Shown: positions 1 to 10,558 of the stretch, piece after piece | How positions within the stretch are numbered: the first letter of the stretch is position 1 | How the letters are laid out: each line of letters opens with the position of its first letter | Source: Stromatinia cepivora | Lineage: Eukaryota > Ascomycota > Leotiomycetes > Helotiales > Sclerotiniaceae | Length of the DNA stretch: 64,000 nt | Direction: 5' to 3' | Assembly (NCBI GenBank): GCA_014898415.1 | Contig: RCTD01000014.1 | Coordinates: forward strand, 992,001 to 1,056,000 | Program-made: the position numbers and the translations under genes | The notes under the pieces: model-generated | What the model was told of the DNA's origin: nothing | The model's database searches: none | What the model saw: only the letters and a program-made list of their open reading frames with translations

Positions 1-1539
1 AGGATGAGGAAATACCTACTGGGTGGAGGATTTACATATCCAGTGAAGTGCCGAGCAGAGCGGAAAGAGAAACAGAAACAGCGATGCACAGCGGAAGATA
101 TATGAAATGAAATGAAAGAATAAAAAAATTGTCAAAATATTTGAAAGGATGGGGTTGGAGTGATTTGTGATATACAAATCGTGATATGTGAATATGAATG
201 TGAATGTTCCTTGAAAGGAAAGATATCAATCATCTTTCATATTAACATACATATATATTATATTCTAAATTCTAAACGCGAAGTAAGAAAGGGAAGCCAG
301 GGTATTGAGATTGAGGAAAGGAATAGAAAGGAAATATCAGTATCCGTGTAAAATTAGGGGGGGGGGAGTGGTCTATGTATGGATGGATGTATGGATAGAG
401 GCTTGGAATTACTTGTATCCATATATCTTGTGTCGGGCGATGGTCTTTCCATACCTATTAAATATAGTGTAGGATTCTTGTTGATGAAGGGTAGAATGGT
501 GTGAGGTCAATATGTTGATGTGTTGATGTGTTGATATTGTTGATATGATACTCAGATTGTATGAGTGGCTAGAAGCTTGAGATGACTGAAATTCTATTGA
601 TTGTTCATCTGAGGATTAGATATGGATATTTCATACTTGGCAGCTAGATTCACCACCTTATAATGATTATTGAAGTTTGACCCGAAAAATCAAGGGTCCT
701 CATCGGTTTAACCTTAACAATTACCCGGCTTGGAGTTGAATGATCAGTGGTACCTGTCAAGAAGACCCTTATCTTACCAATTATACCCATAAGATAGGCA
801 CCGAGTAGGATCCATATCATAATGTCAGCCTTGCTCCATAAATTATGAGTCCTACAACGAGGACTTATTGTAGTATAGAGTCCGAAAAGATGCAGAATGA
901 GTACGGAATATGAGTCATCTGCCGTATACTACCAAATTACAATCCATTATAGACCCGTAAGTACGCCACTCTAGAAGGTCTATATCAATTAGCATCTCCG
1001 CCCTCGAAATTTCCGATGTCATATACAGAAAGTTGTGATGAGCCAGAGTAATGAGTAATTGATCAATCACATCTCTTCATTAGACCAAAGAAATAACTTT
1101 TCCGCGAAGAAAATCATGGGGAATTGCGCTTTTCCTTTTTCTGTTGGCCGAAAAGGCTGTGCTAATATAATATAATTGGAGCCAATCAAATTAATTACAT
1201 AAGATCCACAATGACTCGCCGGTACAAAATAGGTATAGTATGTTGACATGGATTCATTACGACCTGCTTGATTGCTTCGTGTGAGATGAGCCTCGAAAAG
1301 TTCATAATAGATACAGATTTTCCTTTCAGGCTTCCAAAACTCTTTTGTCTTTTTCTAAGATTCATCTATTCCAATTTGTTATACTCCTCGTCGTTAATTC
1401 TGTGAATTCTGTGAATTCACGCCAAGTAGAGTCACTCCGGAAAACCAAATCTACTTCATCAAATCTAATCCCTACGCCTACATCTCTTACAAATCATCTA
1501 ATCGATAAGGCCGTTACCGGTAGTCAATTGAATTTCATA
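1..1539. other. Non-coding upstream region
   Basis: No convincing gene is visible. The stretch is AT-rich with small repeats: a run of about a dozen G near 356-367, ATGGATGG-type repeats near 378-400, and TGTTGA repeats near 511-540. It holds the promoter and 5' leader of the zinc-cluster-like gene starting at 1540. The frame stays open upstream of 1540 as far as about 1345, but without an ATG. Confidence 0.6.
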
Positions 1540-4363
1540 ATGTCTACAAGAAATCAAATGCCTACTTTCAACTCTTTCACCATCACTCAATCCTTTTTGG
1601 GTGCACCACTTCAATTCCAACCTGCTCTTGGATCAAAAGAGCTTGAGGAATTGATTGATGCTTACGTGGTTGGAAATGCTTGCAAACAAGATAAGCTTTC
1701 CACCGTGACGATCGATTTCTATAACCATGCAACCGTTGATATCAATACCGGTTCCCTCGTTCGTCGATACGATGTTATGCCATGGGCTTTTGACCAAAGC
1801 CCTTCTCAATCACAATCTTCAGGATTGAGTCCACCAATTTTCACTCCTAGCCCTGCTTCTTCAGCTACCTTCGCCGATTCCACTTATAGCTCAATGAGCA
1901 CCCCTTCAAATCGAACTAGAGGGTCACGAGTTACGAAGAAGACGAAAAAGGATACCACAAAGAAGTCTGCGGAAATCAGACTACCTGGCTTTTCTATCAT
2001 GACCAAGGATGGTATCGATGTTACAAATTCTGCTGGTCGCGGAACTAAAACAAAAGAACAGAGAGAACATGCACATCTGATGAGAATCATCAAAGCTTGT
2101 GATGAGTGCAAGCGAAAGAAGATCAGAGTGAGTTACTTCCTATTCTAACTCATGGTCGAATGCTTGCTAATTAAATTATAGTGTGACCCATCTCATAGAC
2201 GTTCTTCACGTACAGATATGTCCAGAGCATCTGCATCAATCAGGCCTTCTCCTCCTTCACAATCAAACCCAAGTCCTGCTGCATCAACTCCTTCATTATC
2301 TCGAGAAACAACACAAGGTTCTGAGCAAAGCAGTCCTCCCGTTGATTCGTTCGCAATCGAAGATTTTGTCCTTTTTCCAGAAGACGACCTCAACCAATGG
2401 AACCCAGAAATGTCTATCCCAGGTTTCGATACCCAATACAGCGACTTTAGCATAACCAGCTACGAAAACTTCCCTGATTTCGATACTAGCTTTTCTACAA
2501 TGAATGATAATTTATCATTCGACTTCCCATCATTTGATCAATCGTCATCTTTTAGTCCTCAACCATTGAATAACACCAACCATTTCTCAACCTACTACAA
2601 CACACAACCATTGGCTCATTCAGATGTTAACTCACAATACATCTCTTCAACTCAATCACAATCCGATCTAGATTTCTTCGAATCACTCGGCGATTTACAG
2701 AACTTCTCACCAACCCACACTCAACAGGCTCATTCACAAGCTGTAGCGGATGAAGACCCTGGAAAGATCAACAGTTTTGCACACGCTCCGGCTCCGAGAT
2801 CTAGAGTAAATAACGTTCCATCGGTATCACCGACGACAATTTCTCAGACCAGCGGTGGAGCCAGCCTACATGACTTCTCTACATCATTCGGCTTCTCCCC
2901 GACCAATAGCTGTTACCAATCACAAGGTTCAGAACATGGCTTTGTAAACACTGGCCCAGATGATGCATATGATGCATATGATGCATATAGAAATGCTACT
3001 AGTTCGGGTGTTGATTCGGGCGTTGAGCAATCACCTCAATCTGGATCGAGTGACAGCGGCCTTGAGAATGTAAGGAGTATCAAGGAACGCAGTCGCAGCC
3101 AGCGCACCAAACACCAAGTACTATTGGAACGTGAACGCAACCGCATTGACAATCACAACCGCCAGCTTGTGAGCGCTTTCTCATCCAGCATGGGCGAATC
3201 ACATGTTCCGCGTGCTTCCGCTGAACAACTAATTTCTGGTCCGGGCGTATTCAATGGCGGCGACGGGCTCCCGATGAACACTTCTAGAGGCTTCGAATCC
3301 AGTAGTAGTCCCGTTCCTGGAGAAACGCCGTGGAGCTTTGAATCAACGCTCTCTTCATTGACTAAATCTAGGCCGGATGCGCTACAGAATACCGCGGAAA
3401 GCAACACAGGCGATGGCACACTCACCATTGTGAAACCACAAGAACACTCTGACGGCCACGCAAGATCGAACAACTCGACGATCATTGACGCCTCTCTTAG
3501 CCGTGCTGCACAACCACTTGGCGATTATGTCCGGCCTCGATTTGCAAACTTTGCCACGAGCAGTTCCGACCGACAGGTATCGAGCGTCAACACTAACCTT
3601 GTTACTACGCACGCAGCTGTAAGCTCGTCAATGTCAAGTCCAAGATCCAAGTCAAGCGTAGAATCTACGGCGCAGGTATTAGCTGGCGTAGTTACTACTG
3701 GAGCTTTAGTTGTACCGGATCGCGTTAAGGTCATTTCTTCTCCAGGTTTCTTACTTGTGGACAAATTCGACACGAAGGCATCTTCGAGCTCTACCGACAA
3801 GGTCAACAGTGGCTCTCTGAATAACTGCGGCCTTGAGACTATTGCTTCAAAGGCCCAGAATACTTCCGCTGTTCCACTAGCTAGCCCAAGCTTGATCGTC
3901 CACACTTCGGGATACTTCTCCACGCTTGTCAAGAACGGTACAGAAGCAGCAACCACTCCGGCTACAACGACCATCTGCAAGGTCTCTGCACTCGCAGCAC
4001 TAGCACTTTGTCTTGCCGCTACCGTTGCAGTATTGAGTCGTTCCGAGTCATCCGCAATGGCATTAGTCATTTATCTAGTTGCATCCGTATGTTGTGGTTC
4101 TAGATGTACGGTTTCCCGGCCTGAAAAATGCTTCATGAGCACATTCATCAGTACAGTCATGTGGAATTTGTGGTCCGATATGAAACAGAAGATAGATTGC
4201 GAACGTCAACGTGTAAGTTTTTCTAGGCGCATACCTCTACCAGATTTAGGCTCTGAGGAATCTGTACTAATATTCGTAATAGATATTGAAAGGAAAGAAT
4301 CATGGATCACTTGATGCGGCGGGAGAGATGATGATGAAGTTTTCCTCGCGGGTTTCGATCTAG
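1540..4363 (+). CDS. Putative nuclear protein with a half Zn2Cys6 motif
   Basis: I model three exons: 1540-2127, 2182-4212 and 4283-4363, giving about 899 residues. The first intron (54 nt, GTGAGT...TATAG, branch-like TGCTAAT) splits a basic cysteine motif; joined, it reads CDECKRKKIR then CDPSHRR at about residues 188-203. That is C-x2-C-x6-C, the first half of a fungal Zn2Cys6 cluster; no second cysteine trio follows. The motif follows an acidic/polar N-terminus and a block with DGIDVTNSAGRG, which I recall as conserved in a family of ascomycete proteins. The rest is Ser/Gln/Asn-rich low-complexity sequence, as in transcription factors, with a DDAYDAYDAY repeat. Near the C-terminus there are two hydrophobic stretches (about 3970-4090). 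The last intron is inferred from GTAAGT, ACTAAT and AATAG; if it is unspliced the frame ends at 4314. A regulatory role is inference. Confidence 0.75.
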
Positions 4364-4945
4364 ATCTAAATATTACCAATTGCCCGGGTATTAGTTCTCG
4401 ATACATGTATGCATGATTGGAGACCGAGGAAACGACACTTTAATTCGTTTATGGATGTATTTTTATTTGGTAATAGTACGGAGGATGCCAGTTTGCAGAT
4501 TGCAGATTGCGAGATGATACTTTCTGTCTTCGCTAGATATGCACTTCTTTCAGCATGAAAAGAAAGATGAGAAAGGAAAGAAAGAAACTCGCCATGTAGA
4601 ACCTCGCAGACGAGGAAGGAGATCAAAAAGCATAGCATATATATCATCGCGTATGATTATCCATAATACTATTTATTTATTTTCATTTGGGCGTAGAACA
4701 ATTCATATTCTTATCCATACATTTGTTTGTTATACTACAGATATACATACATACATAAGTGCACTCTAGAAGACGCGATATATTCGTAGAAATGATTAGA
4801 TTTTTCAATATCAGTTTTCTTTACTTTTTCGAATGAAGTCTTGATTTTGAGAATTCGGTTTATATCTTGTTTTGGATCTTATTGTTATTATTTATACATT
4901 AATAGTATATTTGAGAGAGGAAAAGTAATCATAAATCCCAATATA

Positions 4946-4970
4946 CTCTCCTCTCCTCTCCTCTCCTCTC
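4946..4970. repeat. (CTCTC)5 microsatellite
   Basis: Five perfect tandem copies of CTCTC lie in the intergenic spacer. Confidence 0.9.
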
Positions 4971-4990
4971 TGCTCTGACAAATCAATCAG

Positions 4991-5280
4991 GGCTCGTTTG
5001 GCAGCAAAAAATATGCTACCATTGATAATATTGAAAAGGTAGTATTTGAATATCGATCACTTTTCCGTTTGGCAGGATTTCCAATGGTAGCTAGTGAATG
5101 GTAGTATCTGAATACTACCATTGATCCTTATGCAAATTTTTTGAATGGTAAAATGTAGAAAATAGGGAGGATGTTTTGCTATTAACCATTCAACAATTTT
5201 GGGTCTGGGACTCGGTTGAATGATGGATAATAATGAGCTATAACCAATGGTACCGATGGATAGTACTTGCCCCAAGCCTT
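4991..5280. repeat. Possible MITE-like element with hairpin
   Basis: The sequence CGTTTGGCAG occurs near 4995 and again near 5065. Variants of AATGGTAG/CTACCATT occur repeatedly between about 5029 and 5260. Positions 5097-5107 and 5112-5122 form a perfect 11-bp inverted repeat around a CTGA loop. The density of short inverted repeats in a non-coding AT-rich patch suggests a small non-autonomous element, but I could not define matching outer terminal repeats or a target duplication. Confidence 0.35.
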
Positions 5281-5387
5281 CAATCACCAGCAGCAGAGGC
5301 GGTGGATTCGCAATTTGAGGAGTGGTGTTTGATATGTAAGTGGTAGGTTTGTTGGAGATGAAGTAAGTATGCCTAAATATATCCGAT

Positions 5388-7382
5388 TCAATGAACAGCA
5401 ATGATTGAAATTTCTTCGAGGTCATTATCACTTTTCCCTTCCGTGGTGATCTCTTGTTCGTAGTCCGCTTTATCAATCCACGCTCTACCAATATATGTGC
5501 AATGTAGTATAGGAGGTTTGTCTTTGGTTCCAGTTTGAATCCCGCTGCGGATCCAGCCGTCGAACTCTGGATCTTGGTAGTTCTGTATCGGTCGAAAGAC
5601 GCATCCGCTATCCTGCGGTCGTTCATTGGCTACCCCGAAATCAAGCATAACATCACCCTGTTTCGTTCCAGTAGGCACAACGCCGACGCGTCCTGAGCGA
5701 AATCGAGCGAATGTCATAGCACCAAAAATGTCTTCTCTAAATCCATACTCAATGACCACATGAACTATATTTGCGAGAAATGATGGAGACACTTCGTGGT
5801 TTCTAGGTCCAAACCAATTACATTGTTCCATCCGCAATTCCTTGCATATCCCCACAAAAATTGAGCAGTCGCACTGCGGTCGGGGCAACAAGTCTGCTGC
5901 CACAAGACTTTGCCACAGAATACGAAGTACTCGGGAGATCAGGATGGGTGGTGCGCCGAGCCATAGCCCCTGCCAAGATGGAAATTCCATCAGGAGTAGT
6001 GTTAATTCAACATCATTAATCTCCAATTGACTAGCGTGTTCAACAATCTCCAGCTCGTATGTAGTATTCCTGTAGAAGAATGATAAGACCTGTTGAGGCG
6101 CGGGTATGTAACCACAATTCAATTCATCCGCTGATGGGATATCCAGGAGATTCATAGGATCATTAGAAAACGGCCAGCAAGGATTTTGAAGGTCACTTAT
6201 GTCTAGTGCCCAGTCCGGCACCCAAGAGGGAAGGCCGTCTCTTTTAACATGCGAGGCTTTGGTGGCGGCATGATATAGAAGTCGTCTTATTCCGTTCGGG
6301 GTATCGACGCAAGCACTGTAGACAGCCGCTTGCGTGTACACATCTTCTACACTTTTGGTATAATTAACGCGCACCAGAAAATCAAGTCCCGTCCAGTTGC
6401 AAAGTATTGGCCATTTACGATGTATTGTTCGTGGGCAGGGAGGATGAGATTTGTCCGTCACACCATCATAACCAAATATCATATCCCTCAAATCGGATGC
6501 TTTTGAGCCTCTTCGAGATATTAGAACTTCCAGAAGGGTGGGTGGGCTGCCTCCAGACCATAGGCTACGATAATACTTCAACCGCCCTTGATTCATATCC
6601 CAGAGTACTTGGTGCTGTGGTGTACTCCAGCTACGAAGTGACATTCCCGGAATAAGGAGTCTCAATACCGAGAATTGGGGCAATACCGAGAATTGGGGCA
6701 TAACATCCGAAATCTCGTTCCATTCATTGCCGAACAGAGCTTTGCCAAAAGAATCCCAAGATACTCGCACTTGGCCAATTTGCACAAACACTCTCGGTGA
6801 AAGGACCAATTCTTGATATACCCAAACTCTATTAAACCATGGACGTGATAATATATCAAGACATGCTTCCTTAGTAGCATCGGATAGAGTACACACAAAT
6901 CTTAGTCGTAGCATGTGTGGAGGTCGTTCCTCTGCGCATATGGGCTCAAACAAACAATTCGTTAGATTCGCTGTGGCCCCCAGGTATATCACAGTCCGAG
7001 AAGCAAGACCATATATTTCCTTCATAAATCCTATTTGGGAAGTGCGCTCCTCATTCGATTTCTGATTGATGCAAATAGCATCGGCCCATAATCGTAGTGG
7101 CCGCTTCTCATCGCGCAGGTCATCCAACGCCATCGCGAGGTTTACAGTGACAGCAAAACGACATCCATTCACGCAGATATTTGTGGTATCGTTTGCATTG
7201 CCCCAAACATAGGACAAAGCTGTGTAACCTACGTAAATATCGGTACAATCAGTTAATCGTGTTTCAATGAGATCGCACCGAATTGGAGATTTGGCTTCGC
7301 CTGGGTGGAGGATTAACAATCGAATCCAACCTCGTTCTAGAAGGGGTCCGTGACAAAATTCTTTCAAATCAGCAGTATGCAT
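5388..7382 (-). CDS. HET-domain (heterokaryon incompatibility) protein
   Basis: This is an intronless frame of 664 residues with an ATG at 7382-7380. The HET domain lies at about residues 50-200: YTALSYVWG at about 53-61, then LWADAICINQ at about 98-107, then QIGFMKEIYGLA and TVIYLG, which are the classic blocks of PF06985. The remainder (200-664) has no motif I recognise; DGLPSWVPDWALD is the WVPDW element usual in the C-terminal part of HET proteins. HET proteins mediate allorecognition cell death in filamentous ascomycetes, and some act with NLR partners; the partner here is unknown. A perfect 18-bp tandem duplication (6663-6698) repeats PQFSVL. A Nudix gene lies 133 bp upstream on the same strand. 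Confidence 0.9.
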   Translation of the reverse strand: MHTADLKEFCHGPLLERGWIRLLILHPGEAKSPIRCDLIETRLTDCTDIYVGYTALSYVWGNANDTTNICVNGCRFAVTVNLAMALDDLRDEKRPLRLWADAICINQKSNEERTSQIGFMKEIYGLASRTVIYLGATANLTNCLFEPICAEERPPHMLRLRFVCTLSDATKEACLDILSRPWFNRVWVYQELVLSPRVFVQIGQVRVSWDSFGKALFGNEWNEISDVMPQFSVLPQFSVLRLLIPGMSLRSWSTPQHQVLWDMNQGRLKYYRSLWSGGSPPTLLEVLISRRGSKASDLRDMIFGYDGVTDKSHPPCPRTIHRKWPILCNWTGLDFLVRVNYTKSVEDVYTQAAVYSACVDTPNGIRRLLYHAATKASHVKRDGLPSWVPDWALDISDLQNPCWPFSNDPMNLLDIPSADELNCGYIPAPQQVLSFFYRNTTYELEIVEHASQLEINDVELTLLLMEFPSWQGLWLGAPPILISRVLRILWQSLVAADLLPRPQCDCSIFVGICKELRMEQCNWFGPRNHEVSPSFLANIVHVVIEYGFREDIFGAMTFARFRSGRVGVVPTGTKQGDVMLDFGVANERPQDSGCVFRPIQNYQDPEFDGWIRSGIQTGTKDKPPILHCTYIGRAWIDKADYEQEITTEGKSDNDLEEISIIAVH
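6663..6698. repeat. 18-bp tandem duplication inside HET gene
   Basis: Two identical 18-bp units (6663-6680 and 6681-6698) encode a doubled PQFSVL hexapeptide in the HET protein. The frame is kept. Confidence 0.9.
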
Positions 7383-7515
7383 TTTGACAATAAATGCTTA
7401 ATACTCAAGGCTGCTGGGAACAGTCCTGATAAAGTATCCGATACAATGACAACGCATACTTATCCTAAATCGTTACGCGGTGCATTTATTGGTCGCACCG
7501 GGAAGGAAACCATTC

Positions 7516-8133
7516 TCAAAAACAGGGGGCCACTCCCTCCATCTCTCTAACCAAGCCTCCCATTCCTGGAAATAACTTCCTTCCACCATTCCCTCCCTCC
7601 ACCCACCTCTTCGTCTCCTCCCATCCCACCCACTCCCACATTTTACATTTCTCTTTCTCCATCACTCTCGGTCCCTCGCCTTTGCCATCCCACACCCCGA
7701 CCATAAAAATCGACACGAAATGTCTTTTCTCCTCCTTCATCAATAAATTCCTACAATGCCAAAATTTTAACCCATCCACTGGAATATGCAAGCCTGTTTC
7801 TTCCAGAACTTCTCTCGATGCACCTTCTTCAAACGTTTCGCCGAATTCTAGATGTCCGCCTGGAAGACCCCATGTATTGGCTGCGGTCGAATTGATGCGT
7901 TCACCAAGGAGATACATGGGGCTTGATGGGGTAGAGCGTGGGTGAGTGGGGTGGAGGATAAACACTCCGAGACCGACGACAGGGCTAGATGCTGTGGTCG
8001 ATAGTGATTTAAGGGATGAGCGTGTCATGCATGTGTGGATATCGATGTAACGGCTCCTTGAAGTTATGGTAAAGAGTGGGACACTGCACCGAAGCAGTGC
8101 GTTGTACGAAGGCTTTCCTAATCTTTCAATCAT
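7516..8133 (-). CDS. Nudix hydrolase (NUDT15-like)
   Basis: From the ATG at 8133 the product is 205 residues; a second in-frame ATG at 8028 would give 170. The Nudix box is complete: GGHLEFGETFEEGASREVL followed by EETGL (about residues 92-115), matching G-x5-E-x7-REUxEExGU, so the metal-binding glutamates are present. The preceding WGLPGGHLEFGET is typical of the NUDT15/MTH2 group, which hydrolyses oxidised or modified nucleoside triphosphates; the substrate here is inferred only from this resemblance. The extra 35 residues given by the upstream ATG are basic and hydroxyl-rich and could be a mitochondrial presequence or simply untranslated leader. The gene lies just upstream of the HET gene on the same strand. 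Confidence 0.85.
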   Translation of the reverse strand: MIERLGKPSYNALLRCSVPLFTITSRSRYIDIHTCMTRSSLKSLSTTASSPVVGLGVFILHPTHPRSTPSSPMYLLGERINSTAANTWGLPGGHLEFGETFEEGASREVLEETGLHIPVDGLKFWHCRNLLMKEEKRHFVSIFMVGVWDGKGEGPRVMEKEKCKMWEWVGWEETKRWVEGGNGGRKLFPGMGGLVREMEGVAPCF

Positions 8134-10558
8134 GATTTCTAGTGAAATCTTACGAGAGATTCCAAAAGTTTTGTTTGGCTCAAGTTTTATATAGTTTTGC
8201 TGTTGTTCTATTGAATTAAACACCCGAGGCGAATGGCTTTTTTACCGTGACACTAAAAATGCCCCACCTCACACAACTAATGCTGGAAAAGGAATGGGCT
8301 TAAGCTGAGTTAAGTGAGTTTACACGGTACTTCGGCTCGGTATCACTTGCCGAAACTTTTGAGCCTCAAAAAATACTAATTATTGCAAGTCGCTTCCGAA
8401 TTGGATTTTCAATACTTCGATAGCACCCAACTCATCAAGGAAAAAATTACTTTGCATTGACTGGAAACAACTGCATTTCTAAAAATATTACAACCGGAGG
8501 ATATAGACATCTTAAATCGAATAGTCATGGAATTTGTTGCAGAAATTCGATATGGAAGGGGGAAGGAGTGAAGCATGAATTCATCTTGATCCGGGTATAC
8601 TTAAGATATGTTACCCCAAGTACTGTGCAAGGTCAGCTGAAAGAAGAACGCAGCTGAATGAAGATTACAGCTGCATGGCTATGTAACCAATGACACAACG
8701 GAATAGTATAAACCACATTTGTGGAACTTTTGAGCAGACGTTGCAGTTAATCGTACCAATGAGGAAGCGAACATCTTGATATCAACGCGACTGAAGAACT
8801 AAACACAATTTACTATGCTATAGACTTCGATATAGCTGGAAATTTGCCTTCTTATATGGCGAAGTATCAAAAAGTATTCACCCAGAACCACCGGCTGATG
8901 GAAGGTCGAAGGTGTAACCCAGGCAGCTGAGGATGAAGTGAGGCGGATACCTCCCACTAATCATCTGCTCATATATATTCATTGTTAGATTTCGAACGGA
9001 TACCACTAAATCCAGGTTCAAATCCGGCGCCATGTAGCCGTCCGGATGCCAACGGGTATAAATTTCACGGGTGTGAGGATCGTAAAAATTAAAGGAAGAC
9101 GGTACGCAGTGTCATTGCCTAGACTTTTGGTTGAATTTTCTTGGAGAGTAAGTTTTGGAGTGGGAGTTTATCTCTAATCAAGCGACGTCGTCAATCGAGT
9201 CTTCAATTCATAATATATTGTTGAAAAAACCTCCTATCAACCAGCAGGCCTGTAAGTGGCACAGCTATCTGTTGATGGCTAGCACACCCATGCCAACACA
9301 AGCGTGTGCATGAATTTGCAACGTCGTATGCGTGTGAATTTGCAGGTGTAGTCTTGCTTGTGATTGAAGCGGGGTAGGCAGACTCGGGGAAATCCACCAG
9401 CGATGATTACTCTCAAATATATCATACCTTCAATTAACTAGCTCGATATTGGATGGTTGCAATTTTCAACTGAATATTTGACTAGGTCAAAGATGAAAGA
9501 AATTGCGTTGAGATTTTTACATCCAGAGCATCATATGTAGCGAGGAAATGCCCATACCGATGAGTCTCTGCTAGATTCTTACAAAACAACAGAGCCAAAC
9601 GCCTATACCGTCTACTTGATTCACAGCACTAGACAACTTATTCAGATTACGAAGAAGAGAGGATTCTAGCATGCTCCATTTTGACGAGTGCATCGAATGC
9701 CGCTATAGGTCCCGGAAACCTTCTTCTACCCTCCATTTTCCATCTGCTCAATTCTTGTTCCTATTTTGACGGCAACTACACTCTTCACTATTCTAATGAT
9801 ATAACCCACCATTTAACAGCCTCGTGGCTTCGACCTGGAATCAACATCATCACCTTCCATCCAAAAATTAAAAATTTAGGATTTTATGAGCCAATTTCTT
9901 GCACTGTTTTAGTCTTGCTAAAAAAAACTTTGTACCATCATTCGATGGTCAAGGCCGTGAATAAAGCGAACTATCCCGACACGCGCGTTCAGTTCGGAAA
10001 CAGCAAGCCAGATTTGAAGATTTTATAAACTTAGCTCTACTATTACTTATGAAAAAGTCATCCCTTCCATTGGATAGATCCAGGTAATTTCCAGTATTAA
10101 GCTTTTGTGATATTGATCATGTTGTGTGCAACTAACTGGCTAACTAACAATTCGACTATCCCTCATTTCTCCATTAAACTTGGTCACTTGGACAAGAGTC
10201 AAAGTTGACTTTTATTATGTTTGATGTATGAAATTGAATATTCCCCGCCTGTACCTTCCACCACACCATACCATACCGTAAGATCGTGAGACCATGCCAT
10301 ACTAAATTTTGCTTGTACGTTACCACCCACCATTCCAAATTCCAAAACACGCGCGATGCCAAAAGTAAAGGGAAAAAGGAGAAAATAACAACATGACGGC
10401 CGAGTCCCGAGTCCGGATGGGAATTGTGATCATCCATCATGAATACAATTTATTTCCTCCCTGCTTCGGCTTTCCTAAACCATACCTACCTATCGCCATT
10501 CATATTACCCACCAATCATTAGTCGCATTAACCACACCCAAACTACCTATAACCCCGC
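8134..10558. other. Gene-poor spacer
   Basis: No recognisable gene is seen in this 2.4-kb stretch. The longest open frame of note is about 115 codons at 9681-10028 (+), without an ATG start and without a recognisable motif. A weak direct repeat (GTGTG..AATTTGCA) occurs near 9302-9345. The stretch includes the promoter of the Nudix gene and 3' flanking DNA of the HAM1-like gene. Confidence 0.5.

Larger units (their letters stand above)
4364..5387. other. Intergenic region between converging genes
   Basis: No gene is seen. The stretch holds 3' flanking sequence of the zinc-cluster-like gene and of the HET gene, five CTCTC units at 4946-4970, and an element with a perfect hairpin (see 4991-5280). 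Confidence 0.6.

Noticed and set aside
1345..1539. N-terminal extension of the zinc-cluster-like protein
   Set aside because: It would need a TTG start; the first ATG is at 1540.
3153..4070. Long minus-strand frames inside the zinc-cluster-like gene
   Set aside because: They are shadows of the plus-strand coding sequence.
8990..9035. Sequence GGTTCAAATCC resembling a tRNA T arm
   Set aside because: The flanking bases do not form a T stem or acceptor stem and no D arm is found upstream.
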